Source: Opitutia bacterium
GTDB lineage: Bacteria; Verrucomicrobiota; Verrucomicrobiia; Opitutales; Opitutaceae
Reading direction: 5' to 3'
Length of the DNA: 8,300 nt
Assembly (NCBI GenBank): GCA_003157575.1
Contig: PMKA01000323.1
Location: 1-8,300, forward strand
Made by a program: the position numbers and the translations under genes. The notes under the pieces are model-generated. The model saw only the letters and a program-made list of their open reading frames with translations. It made no database searches and was not told the DNA's origin. Of the stretch, positions 1 to 5,952 are shown one piece after another (within the stretch, counting starts at the first letter, position 1; the number at the start of each line of letters is the position of its first letter).

Positions 1-189
1 AACATCTCCGCTGAGCGGCACCACAATCGGAGCCAGCGTTTCTTCTTTGGCATGTTGGCCGCGCAACTCGGTGTGATCGTCGCCACCCTTGCGATGGCGG
101 CCCGGCAACGGAACCTGCTGTGGTCGATCGCCGCGGCGGCGGGCTTGGTGGCGATTGCCTTCGCCATCTACGTCTATCTGTATGTGTAG
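1..189 (+). CDS. C-terminal fragment of a small two-helix membrane protein (possibly DUF4337 type)
   Basis: The frame is open from the first base and ends at a TAG at 187-189, so only the last 62 residues are present and the start lies outside the window. The visible part starts with a basic stretch (ERHHNRSQR, residues 5-13). It continues with a hydrophobic segment at about residues 14-34, a short basic turn (ARQRN, 34-38) and a second hydrophobic segment at about 39-62 that runs to the C-terminus. This gives a two-helix hairpin anchored in the inner membrane. The layout and the RSQRFFF...LAAQ flavour remind me of the C-terminal part of DUF4337 proteins, but that is recall, not a search result. 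The following deacetylase starts 15 bases downstream on the same strand, so the two may be co-transcribed. Function unknown. Confidence 0.6.
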   Translation, partial: NISAERHHNRSQRFFFGMLAAQLGVIVATLAMAARQRNLLWSIAAAAGLVAIAFAIYVYLYV

Positions 190-204
190 GGGCTTGCGTG
201 AGGG

Positions 205-1065
205 ATGAGAATCATCACGGACGAGCATTGCACGGGCTATTCGCATCCGGGTCACCCGGAACGGCCCGAGCGGATCATCGCAACCTGGGAACGGCTGCGG
301 AGCCAGACGGAGTTGCCGATTACGTGGAGCAAACCCGGCCCCGGTGATGACGCTGCCATCCTGCGCGCGCACACCCCGGAGCATCTTGCCCGGTTGAGCC
401 AGGGGGAGGACTTTGATGACGACACGCCGTACGTGCCGAACCTCGCGGAGTATGCCCGGGCATCGGTTGGCGCGGCGCTGGACGCGTTGAAGGCGGCGCG
501 GGCGGGGGAGACGGTTTTCAGCCTGATGCGTCCGCCGGGGCACCATGCCACGCGCAACCGGGCGATGGGCTTCTGCTACCTGAACAACATCGCCATCGCC
601 GTGCTCGAAGCCGCGGCCATGGGCGCAAAACGCACCGCTGTTTTTGATTTCGACGCCCACCACGGCAATGGCACCGAGGCGATTCTCGACGGCCGCGAGG
701 GTTTTCTGTTCTGTTCCATCCACCAATTTCCCGCCTACCCGGGGACCGGGACGCGCAACACCGGCAACTGCCGCAATTATCCCATCGCGCCGCACACGCC
801 GCGCGCCGATCACATGGCGGAACTCGCCCGCTCGTGGGACGCCATCATGGGCTACAAGCCCGACCTCGTGCTGGTGTCGGCCGGATTCGACGCCTACGCG
901 CATGACCCGGTCGCGACCATGACCCTGGAGATCGAGGATTTTGCCGAGCTCGGCCGCTGGCTGCATCAGGCGGATTTCCCCGTCGCGGCCGTGCTGGAGG
1001 GAGGCTACAGCGCCGAGCTGCCGCAGCTGCTCGACGCGTTCCTCAGCGCCTGGGTGGGGAGCTAA
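205..1065 (+). CDS. Histone deacetylase-like Zn-dependent amidohydrolase (class II / AcuC-HdaH type)
   Basis: A complete 286-residue protein of the arginase/deacetylase fold, which removes acetyl groups from acetyl-lysine or acetylated amines such as polyamines. All family hallmarks are readable: HPGHPERPERI (14-24), the active-site His pair in RPPGHH (109-114), the zinc loop DFDAHHGNG (148-156, with D150 and H152 as the likely zinc ligands), the third ligand D229 in SAGFDAYAHDP (225-235), and the transition-state tyrosine Y268 in LEGGYS (264-269). No catalytic residue is missing, so it should be active. The length is that of a bare catalytic domain, with no signal peptide, so it is probably cytoplasmic. 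The ATG at 205 is chosen because the family usually begins a few residues before the HPERP motif. The spacing to the nearest AG-rich stretch (187-192 or 199-204) is not ideal. Bacterial members act on acetoin-pathway enzymes, polyamines or unknown proteins; the substrate here cannot be told from context. Confidence 0.93.
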   Translation: MRIITDEHCTGYSHPGHPERPERIIATWERLRSQTELPITWSKPGPGDDAAILRAHTPEHLARLSQGEDFDDDTPYVPNLAEYARASVGAALDALKAARAGETVFSLMRPPGHHATRNRAMGFCYLNNIAIAVLEAAAMGAKRTAVFDFDAHHGNGTEAILDGREGFLFCSIHQFPAYPGTGTRNTGNCRNYPIAPHTPRADHMAELARSWDAIMGYKPDLVLVSAGFDAYAHDPVATMTLEIEDFAELGRWLHQADFPVAAVLEGGYSAELPQLLDAFLSAWVGS

Positions 1066-1086
1066 TGACGGCAGACATTTGCCCCT

Positions 1087-1115
1087 CAGTCTGCCGGGGG
1101 CCTCCCGGCAGACTG
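1087..1115 (+). terminator. Perfect 12-bp hairpin after the deacetylase gene
   Basis: Arms 1087-1098 (CAGTCTGCCGGG) and 1104-1115 (CCCGGCAGACTG) are exact reverse complements around a 5-base loop. The hairpin lies 22 bases after the deacetylase stop codon and about 70 bases before the RNase D start. The GC-rich stem would be very stable in RNA. No run of T follows on either strand, so it is not a textbook intrinsic terminator. It may still end or stabilise the deacetylase transcript, or be a copy of a dispersed palindromic repeat. Confidence 0.5.
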
Positions 1116-1183
1116 GCGCACTTTCGCCTGTTCAATTCCGTTCGCTTAAGCATGCTGACGGGCTTCTCCTACCTGCTGAAAAT

Positions 1184-2323
1184 TTGAACGCGAAGCCTGC
1201 TTATACTCTCGTAGACCATCCCACGCTGTTTGCGCCGCTCTTTGACGCCATGGACCGCGTCCAGGAGGTCGCCATCGACACCGAAGCCGACAACCTGTTC
1301 CGATACCGGACCCGCGTGTGCCTTCTGCAGATCATGGCCGGCGAAGAAATCTTCCTGGTCGATCTCATCGCCCCGCTGCCGCTTGACGGTTTCTGGCAAC
1401 GCCTGGCCACCAAGCACCTGGTCATGCACGGCAGCGATTTTGACCTGCGCCTGCTCTACGACTTCTGCGAATTCAACGCGCAAAGCCTCTTTGACACGAT
1501 GATGGCCGCGCAACTCCTCAACATGCCGCGTTTCGGGCTCGCGCCGCTGCTCGAGAACCATTTCGGCGTCGTGCTCGCGAAGGAGGGCCAGAAGGCGAAC
1601 TGGTCGAGACGCCCGCTGTCGGAAAAGCTGATGGATTACGCGGCGCTGGATGTCTTTTATCTCCCCGCACTGCGCAATGTCCTGCGCGACGAACTGCAGC
1701 GGCGCGGACGCCTTGCATGGCAGGAACAACGCTGCCGGTGGCAGATCGACTGCGCCCGTTCGGGTTTCCCAAAGAACGACGAACATGCCTGGCGCATCGG
1801 CCGCTCCGAGCGCCTCGGCCCGCGCGGCCAGTGCACGCTCTGGGCGGTGTGGCACTGGCGCGAGGAGACCGCGCTCCGGCTCGACCAGCCTCCCTTCAAG
1901 ATCACAAGCAACGATTTCCTGATGGAGATCGCCTCCCGCGCCGACGCCGGACTCCCGGAGGAGGCCATCCTCGCGCTGGACCTCGGCCGCCGCCATCCCC
2001 GCCTCATCGGAAGCCTGACGGAGGCGGTCCGCACCGGCCTTGCAAAGAACCCGGCCACACTCCCCCGCCGTCATCGCGGCGGGCGCGATCCGGGCTTCCA
2101 GCCCCTCAATGCCAGCGAGCTGGCGCTTCAGGACCGCCTCAAGTCCGATCGCGACCGCATCGCACAGCAGCTCAATCTCGATCCCACGTTGATCGCCAAC
2201 CGCTCCCAGCTGGCGCAGATTGCGCGCGACCCAGACCGCCTTGACGGAATCCTGATGCCCTGGCAGGCCGATCTGCTCCGCAACGAACCCGCGCTCAAGG
2301 ACACCGAGGACGGTCTCGAGTAG
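1184..2323 (+). CDS. rnd: Ribonuclease D (3'-5' exoribonuclease, DEDDy type, with HRDC region)
   Basis: A 379-residue protein, close to the usual length of RNase D (about 375), which trims the 3' ends of tRNA precursors and other structured RNAs in the cytoplasm using two metal ions. Exo I is IDTEAD (31-36, D32 and E34). Exo II is HGSDFDL (82-88, D87 probable ligand), followed by SLFDTMMAAQLL (101-112). Exo III is DYAALDVFYLPAL (151-163, Y152 and D156), so the four acidic residues and the tyrosine are intact. Residues ~205-280 have the length and WR...W..RE pattern of an HRDC nucleic-acid-binding domain. The frame is open far upstream, back into the deacetylase gene. I chose TTG 1184 because the family starts right before YTLVD (7-11). 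The next in-frame candidate, ATG 1250, would remove that first strand. No good Shine-Dalgarno sequence precedes either start. oleC starts 5 bases after the stop, so the two genes probably share a transcript. Confidence 0.9.
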   Translation: MNAKPAYTLVDHPTLFAPLFDAMDRVQEVAIDTEADNLFRYRTRVCLLQIMAGEEIFLVDLIAPLPLDGFWQRLATKHLVMHGSDFDLRLLYDFCEFNAQSLFDTMMAAQLLNMPRFGLAPLLENHFGVVLAKEGQKANWSRRPLSEKLMDYAALDVFYLPALRNVLRDELQRRGRLAWQEQRCRWQIDCARSGFPKNDEHAWRIGRSERLGPRGQCTLWAVWHWREETALRLDQPPFKITSNDFLMEIASRADAGLPEEAILALDLGRRHPRLIGSLTEAVRTGLAKNPATLPRRHRGGRDPGFQPLNASELALQDRLKSDRDRIAQQLNLDPTLIANRSQLAQIARDPDRLDGILMPWQADLLRNEPALKDTEDGLE

Positions 2324-2328
2324 GCGCC

Positions 2329-4077
2329 GTGGCGAGCCTGAAGCCCGTGTCCGACGACTCCGCCAACATCGCACGCCACCTTCCGCTGATGGCCGCGCGC
2401 CAGCCGGATCGTCCCGCGGTGAAAATCCCGCGTGGACGCACCTCCGCCGGCCGGATCGATTATCTGACACTCACCTTCGCAGAGCTCGACGCAGAGGTCG
2501 ACGCGTGGTGCGCGGACCTGACCCTCCGCGGCGTTCGGCAGGGGGACCGGACGCTCGTGATGGTCCGGCAGGGCCTTCCGCTCATAGCCGCCGCGTTCGC
2601 GTTGTTCAAACTCGGCGCCGTCCCCGTCGTGATTGATCCCGGCATGGGACTCCGCAGCTTCCTCTCCTGCGTGGACCGGTCCCGCCCCCGTGTTCTGCTC
2701 GGAATCCCGTTTGCCCGGCTCGTCAGCCGCGTCTTCCGGCGCTCGTTCCGAAGCATTGCAATACGCGTTCCTGTATCCGGCTCGATGATAGCGCAGAAGG
2801 CAGACCGGAAGTCGAAAGTCGACAATCGACAATCGCCAATCGCCAGCAGCGCGGCGAACGATCTTGCAGCCGTGTTGTTCACGAGCGGTTCAACCGGCGC
2901 GCCAAAGGGAGTCTGCTACGAACATGGCATGTTCGACGCACAGGTGCGCCTGGTCCGCGAGACGTACGCCATCGAACCCGGCGAGATTGATCTTCCCTTG
3001 CTGCCCGTGTTCGCGCTCTTCGGCCCTGCGCTCGGACTGACCACGATCGTTCCAGAGATCGATCCAAGCCGGCCGGCCGCGGTCGATCCGGAAAAAATCG
3101 TCGCCGCCATCCGGCAGGAAGATGTCACCAACTCGTTCGGTTCGCCAACCCTGTGGCGCAAGGTGGCGGATTACTGCCTCGCGCGGAATCTCACGCTGCC
3201 GAGCATGCGCCGGATTTTGTGCGCCGGCGCGCCGGTGCCGTCGTCGCTCTGGGCCGACGCCCCTCGTTTTCTCACCCAGGGCAGGCTCCACAGCCCCTAT
3301 GGCGCCACCGAGGTTCTGCCGGTGAGCACGATATCCGCCGACGAGATCGACCTCGCCTCGGTCAAAGGCGCCTGCGTCGGCACACCCCTCCCGGCGAACC
3401 GGGTGAAGATCATCGCAATCCACGACGGACCGATCGCCACGCTTGCCGATGCGCAAGAATATGCCGCGGGAAGGATCGGCGAGATCATCGTCACCGGCCC
3501 GACGGTCACGCGCGAATACGACCGGCTGCCGGAAGCGACGCTTCGCGCGAAAATCCAAACCCCAAGTTCCAAACCCAAAGAGGATCCGCAATCTCCTGAC
3601 CTCCTTGGAACTTGGAATTTGAAACCTGGAACTTCCGCGCCAGCGGGCGCGGTGTGGCACCGGATGGGAGATGCCGGCTACCTCGATGCAGAAAATCGTC
3701 TCTGGTTCTGCGGACGCGTCGCCGAACGTGTCGAGACGGAAGCCGGTCCGATGTTCGCCGAACCGTGCGAACAGGTCTTCCGCGCCCATCCGCAGGTGGC
3801 CCGTTGCGCGTTGATCGGTCTCGACGACCGCGGCCGGCAAATTCCCGCAATCGTGATCGAACCAAAGCCCGGAGTCCCTCTGCGGTCCGCCGGCAGCCGG
3901 CAAACATTGGCCAGCGCGCTCCGCGAGCTCGCCCTCCAGCACACGCACACGGCGGCGATCCGTCGTTTCTACTTTCACACGCATCTCCCGGTGGATGTCC
4001 GCCACAACGCGAAGATCCATCGGCTTGCGCTCGCCCGCTGGGCGGCCAACCGAAACGGCGTCGCGTTTCGGGAGTGA
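2329..4077 (+). CDS. oleC: OleC: AMP-dependent beta-lactone synthetase of olefin biosynthesis
   Basis: A 582-residue ANL-superfamily enzyme. OleC uses ATP to cyclise a 2-alkyl-3-hydroxyalkanoate to a cis beta-lactone, which OleB decarboxylates to a long-chain olefin. The ATP P-loop is LFTSGSTGAPKG (183-194). Next come the OleC-style blocks VYEHGMFDAQV-like (196-206) and EPGEIDLPL.P.FALFGPALG (216-236). The adenylate motif is YGATE (324-328). WHRMGD (443-448) carries the conserved aspartate, and the C-terminal DVRHNAKI (556-563) has the adenylating lysine K562. The GTG start at 2329 sits 5 bases after the rnd stop and keeps the family N-terminus NIARHLPLMA; ATG 2389 would truncate it. Two linkers contain foreign-looking in-frame repeat DNA (residues ~160-174 and ~409-436); the second sits between AKI and VWHRMGD, which in the OleC proteins I recall are only a few residues apart. 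oleD follows after 26 bases. Other acyl-CoA ligases share the P-loop, but the OleC-specific blocks and the oleD neighbour make this call firm. Confidence 0.92.
   Translation: MASLKPVSDDSANIARHLPLMAARQPDRPAVKIPRGRTSAGRIDYLTLTFAELDAEVDAWCADLTLRGVRQGDRTLVMVRQGLPLIAAAFALFKLGAVPVVIDPGMGLRSFLSCVDRSRPRVLLGIPFARLVSRVFRRSFRSIAIRVPVSGSMIAQKADRKSKVDNRQSPIASSAANDLAAVLFTSGSTGAPKGVCYEHGMFDAQVRLVRETYAIEPGEIDLPLLPVFALFGPALGLTTIVPEIDPSRPAAVDPEKIVAAIRQEDVTNSFGSPTLWRKVADYCLARNLTLPSMRRILCAGAPVPSSLWADAPRFLTQGRLHSPYGATEVLPVSTISADEIDLASVKGACVGTPLPANRVKIIAIHDGPIATLADAQEYAAGRIGEIIVTGPTVTREYDRLPEATLRAKIQTPSSKPKEDPQSPDLLGTWNLKPGTSAPAGAVWHRMGDAGYLDAENRLWFCGRVAERVETEAGPMFAEPCEQVFRAHPQVARCALIGLDDRGRQIPAIVIEPKPGVPLRSAGSRQTLASALRELALQHTHTAAIRRFYFHTHLPVDVRHNAKIHRLALARWAANRNGVAFRE
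2807..2848 (+). repeat. Degenerate heptamer tandem array inside oleC (array 1)
   Basis: Six consecutive 7-base units can be read: GGAAGTC, GAAAGTC, GACAATC, GACAATC, GCCAATC, GCCAGCA. The unit drifts from GAAAGTC to GACAATC to GCCAATC. The array lies in frame in the variable linker before the OleC P-loop and encodes residues ~160-174, rich in K, R, S, N and Q. No opposed array is visible nearby. The base composition is lower in GC than the surrounding oleC sequence. Confidence 0.75.
3552..3632 (+). repeat. Two opposed heptamer arrays forming an inverted repeat inside oleC (array 2)
   Basis: The 3' part (3605-3632) reads as four 7-base units: TTGGAAC, TTGGAAT, TTGAAAC, CTGGAAC. The 5' part (3552-3579) reads as units of the opposite strand: AATCCAA, ACCCCAA, GTTCCAA, ACCCAAA. 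The core arms 3556-3572 and 3605-3621 are complementary at 15 of 17 positions across a 32-base spacer, so RNA or DNA could fold here. The element is in frame, has no stop codon and encodes residues ~409-436 of OleC (pattern P-S-S-K-P...GTWNLKPGTS). It separates AKI from VWHRMGD. Confidence 0.82.
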
Positions 4078-4103
4078 CTCGCGAAGGTGAGAAATGAGAG
4101 AGA

Positions 4104-5183
4104 TTGACCCGTCCTGCCACCGTGCCCGCCACCCTCACTGATCACCCTCACGTTAACCCGCCGTCCGGACCGGCCCTCGTCACCGGCGGCACGGGTTTTC
4201 TCGGCCGGCATCTGGTGGACCGTCTGGTCGCCCAGGGCCGCGCCGTCACCGTCCTCGCGCGCCGGCCCGCGCCTGACATGACCGCGAGGGGAGTCCGTGT
4301 GATCGCAGCCGATCTGGCAGACGACGAAGCGGTGCGCTCAGCCTGCCGCGGGATGGAAACCGTTTTTCATGTCGCCGCCAAGGTCGGCGTCTGGGGACGT
4401 TATCGCGACTTTTACCAGGCCAATGTTCTCGGGACGCGCTCCGTGCTCGCAGGCTGCCGCGCCGAGGGAGTGCAGCGGCTGGTCTTCACGAGCACGCCGA
4501 GCGTCGTTTACAACGGGCGCGATCTGGCGGGCGTCGATGAATCGCTGCCGCTCACCTCCCGGTGTCCCGCCGCCTATCCGCTCACCAAGGCGTTCGCCGA
4601 GCGCGAAGTGCTGGCCGCGAACTCGCCGACGCTGCGAACCGTCGCCCTTCGCCCGCACCTGATCTGGGGCGCGGGCGATCCGCACCTTGTGCCGCGCATC
4701 ATCGCCCAGGCCCGCGCAGGCCGGCTGCGCATCGTCGGCACCGGCCGCAACCGCGTCGACATGGTCCATGTGCAGAATGCCGTCGACGCACACCTCCTGG
4801 CCGAGCTGGCGCTCGCGGCCTCCCCCGAGCCGGGTGCCGCGGCGGGCCGCGCCTATTTCATCACCAACGGCGAACCGGTCGTGCTCTGGGACTGGGTCAA
4901 CGATCTCTTGCGTGCGCTGGACATCCCTCCGGTGGCAAAACGCATGCCCTTCGCCGCCGCGACGGCGATCGGTGGAGTGTGCGAAATGCTCTGGCACCTG
5001 CTTCCGCTGCGCGGCGAGCCGCCGATGACCCGTTTCGCTGCAAAGGAGCTCGCGACGGACCACTGGTTCGACATCGGCGCCGCGCGCCGAGACCTCGGTT
5101 ACGCACCGCGCATCTCGATGGCGGAAGGAACGGCGGAGCTGATCGCAAGCCTGCGGCGCACTTCCGCGAACTCAAGCACCTGA
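4104..5183 (+). CDS. oleD: OleD: NAD(P)H-dependent 2-alkyl-3-oxoalkanoate reductase
   Basis: A 359-residue extended short-chain dehydrogenase of the 3-beta-HSD/epimerase type. In the Ole pathway it reduces the 2-alkyl-3-ketoacid made by OleA to the 3-hydroxy acid used by OleC. The Rossmann motif TGGTGFLG is at 27-34, the central FHVAAKVGVWG at 88-98, the active-site TSTPSVVY at 129-136, the catalytic Y158xxxK162 in YPLTK, and the substrate-side RPHLIWGAGDPHLVPR at 183-198, which is typical of this family. The start is uncertain. TTG 4104 has AGAGAG just upstream (4097-4102), although it is close; GTG 4122 is the alternative and would still leave about 20 residues before the Rossmann strand. 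It follows oleC by 26 bases and is the last gene of the + strand run. It is convergent with mazF. A steroid or flavonoid-type reductase would look similar; adjacency to oleC decides the call. Confidence 0.9.
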   Translation: MTRPATVPATLTDHPHVNPPSGPALVTGGTGFLGRHLVDRLVAQGRAVTVLARRPAPDMTARGVRVIAADLADDEAVRSACRGMETVFHVAAKVGVWGRYRDFYQANVLGTRSVLAGCRAEGVQRLVFTSTPSVVYNGRDLAGVDESLPLTSRCPAAYPLTKAFAEREVLAANSPTLRTVALRPHLIWGAGDPHLVPRIIAQARAGRLRIVGTGRNRVDMVHVQNAVDAHLLAELALAASPEPGAAAGRAYFITNGEPVVLWDWVNDLLRALDIPPVAKRMPFAAATAIGGVCEMLWHLLPLRGEPPMTRFAAKELATDHWFDIGAARRDLGYAPRISMAEGTAELIASLRRTSANSST

Positions 5184-5189
5184 TTTCTT

Positions 5190-5216
5190 ACAGGAGAAAA
5201 CAGAGAAAACCGAGAG
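5190..5216 (+). repeat. Short nonamer tandem array after oleD
   Basis: Three 9-base units follow each other directly: ACAGGAGAA, AACAGAGAA, AACCGAGAG. They start 7 bases after the oleD stop codon in the gap to the convergent mazF. The purine-rich repeat is unlike the GC-rich coding DNA around it. It may belong to the same kind of repetitive intergenic DNA as the heptamers in oleC. Function unknown. Confidence 0.55.
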
Positions 5217-5236
5217 GTTTTGCACACTGCAAGACC
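5216..5236. terminator. 9-bp hairpin between convergent oleD and mazF
   Basis: Arms 5216-5224 (GGTTTTGCA) and 5228-5236 (TGCAAGACC) pair at all nine positions, one as G-U, around a CAC loop. The hairpin lies between two convergent genes, where a terminator shared by both strands is expected. Read on the minus strand (after mazF) the stem is followed by a T-rich stretch from the nonamer array; on the plus strand no T run follows. It could serve mazF better than oleD. Confidence 0.45.
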
Positions 5237-5246
5237 CGCCACGCCT

Positions 5247-5570
5247 CTATTTGGCGAAGAGCTCGGCGAGCGTTTCGAGCACCGCCTCGGCTGCATCCGG
5301 ATCGAGCTGACCGATCCGTTTCACAAGACGGGTCTTGTCCACCGTGCGAAGCTGATCGAGCACAACCTCCCCGGATTTCCCCTGGAACTCGCACTTCACC
5401 CGGGTGGGGTAGTTGCGTCCCTTTGTCGTCATCGGTGCGATGATGACGGTGGCAATTTGAGCGTTCAATTCGTCCGGCGAAACAACCAGGCACGGACGCG
5501 TTTTCTGGATTTCGCTGCCCACCGTCGGATCCAACACCACGAGCCAGACATCAAACCGCTGGACTACCAT
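5247..5570 (-). CDS. mazF: MazF/PemK-family endoribonuclease toxin
   Basis: A 107-residue protein of the PemK/MazF family, which cuts mRNA at short sequence-specific sites and stops growth when its antitoxin is lost. The N-terminus RFDVWLVVLDPTVGSEIQ (5-22), KTRPCLVVSPDELN (23-36) and IIAPMTT (43-49) are classic. R25 and T48 fall at the positions of the catalytic pair of Bacillus MazF. The C-terminal helix LDPDAAEAVLETLAELF is also typical. I chose the ATG at 5570 because a GGAGG inside the mazE tail lies 7 bases upstream. The ATG at 5576 (giving 109 residues) sits only one base from that GGAGG. From 5570 the gene overlaps the mazE end by 7 bases, consistent with translational coupling. It looks intact. 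Confidence 0.93.
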   Translation of the reverse strand: MVVQRFDVWLVVLDPTVGSEIQKTRPCLVVSPDELNAQIATVIIAPMTTKGRNYPTRVKCEFQGKSGEVVLDQLRTVDKTRLVKRIGQLDPDAAEAVLETLAELFAK

Positions 5571-5818
5571 TGCCATTCCTCCGCATCAAACTGAGTGGCT
5601 GTCGGCGGATCCTCATGCACCAATTGATCGTCTCCCGCCGCAGCCATCCGGCCAAATGCGTCCGCCCAGCCGGCGCGCGGCGCCTTGACGGCCCGTAGGA
5701 CCAATGCACCGTTCTTCGCCTGAAGATCAACTTCCTCCCCGAAGCCACAATGTTCGAGCATAGCCTTGGGGATCCGGATTCCACGCGAATTGCCGATGGG
5801 CACAATCTTGGTGAGCAT
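5564..5818 (-). CDS. mazE: MazE-type antitoxin with AbrB/SpoVT DNA-binding domain
   Basis: An 84-residue protein. Residues 1-45 form a swapped-hairpin AbrB domain (MLTKIVPIGNSRGIRIPKAM, then EEVDLQAKNGALVLRAVK), which binds the operon's own promoter. The C-terminal tail is acidic and aromatic (FDAEEWQW, 77-84), as expected for the flexible segment that covers the MazF active site. It lies directly upstream of mazF in the standard antitoxin-toxin order, and its 3' end supplies the toxin's ribosome-binding site. No clear Shine-Dalgarno precedes its own ATG, so it may be translated from a short or weak leader. The pair is probably self-repressed. Confidence 0.92.
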   Translation of the reverse strand: MLTKIVPIGNSRGIRIPKAMLEHCGFGEEVDLQAKNGALVLRAVKAPRAGWADAFGRMAAAGDDQLVHEDPPTATQFDAEEWQW

Positions 5819-5952
5819 AGGTACAAAGTAATTACCCTGTCATTCTCATCAAGAGCATTCTACCGCTGCCGATAAGTCTAAATGTCTATTAGTTCGTCTG
5901 TGAGACTTTTTCCTAGTTGACATATTCCGCTGAAACGTTCTTCCTCCCATCC
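5819..5952. promoter_or_regulatory. Divergent intergenic region upstream of mazE and of the 5953 gene
   Basis: This 134-base gap separates two divergent genes and should hold both promoters. A perfect 8-base palindrome GTAATTAC at 5828-5835, ten bases before the mazE start, is a plausible AbrB/MazE-type operator. Reading toward mazE, a TAGAAT (complement of 5857-5862) resembles a -10 box, but its best -35 candidate (TAGACA, complement of 5883-5888) is 20 bases away. Toward the right, TTGACA at 5917-5922 is a perfect -35 hexamer but has no good -10 at 17 bases. The region is markedly AT-rich compared with oleCD. No promoter can be called firmly. Confidence 0.3.

Noticed and set aside
941..1183. 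Upstream extension of the RNase D frame back into the deacetylase gene
   Set aside because: The extension overlaps the confident deacetylase in another frame and spans the 12-bp hairpin; its composition is Arg/Ser-rich shadow sequence and the family starts near YTLVD.
1184..1207. TTGAAC and TATACT as a promoter inside the RNase D start region
   Set aside because: The two hexamers are only 12 bases apart, too close for a sigma-70 promoter, and using it would force the later ATG 1250, which removes a conserved strand.
1169..2470. Long open frame of 433 codons on the minus strand across rnd
   Set aside because: It is a shadow of high-GC coding DNA. The plus-strand frame has all RNase D motifs, while this one has low-complexity, Arg/Ala-rich sequence with no recognisable domain.
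2807..3632. CRISPR array as explanation for the repeats in oleC
   Set aside because: Units are 7 bases, directly tandem without spacers, and translated in frame within an intact enzyme; no cas gene is present.
2890..4020. Open frame of 376 codons on the minus strand across oleC
   Set aside because: It is antisense to a clear OleC with intact motifs; composition is Arg/Asp-rich and no family is recognisable.
4562..5443. Plus-strand frame of 293 codons overlapping oleD and mazF
   Set aside because: It crosses two real genes on opposite strands and the hairpin between them, and it is made of Arg/Pro/Ala-rich shadow sequence.
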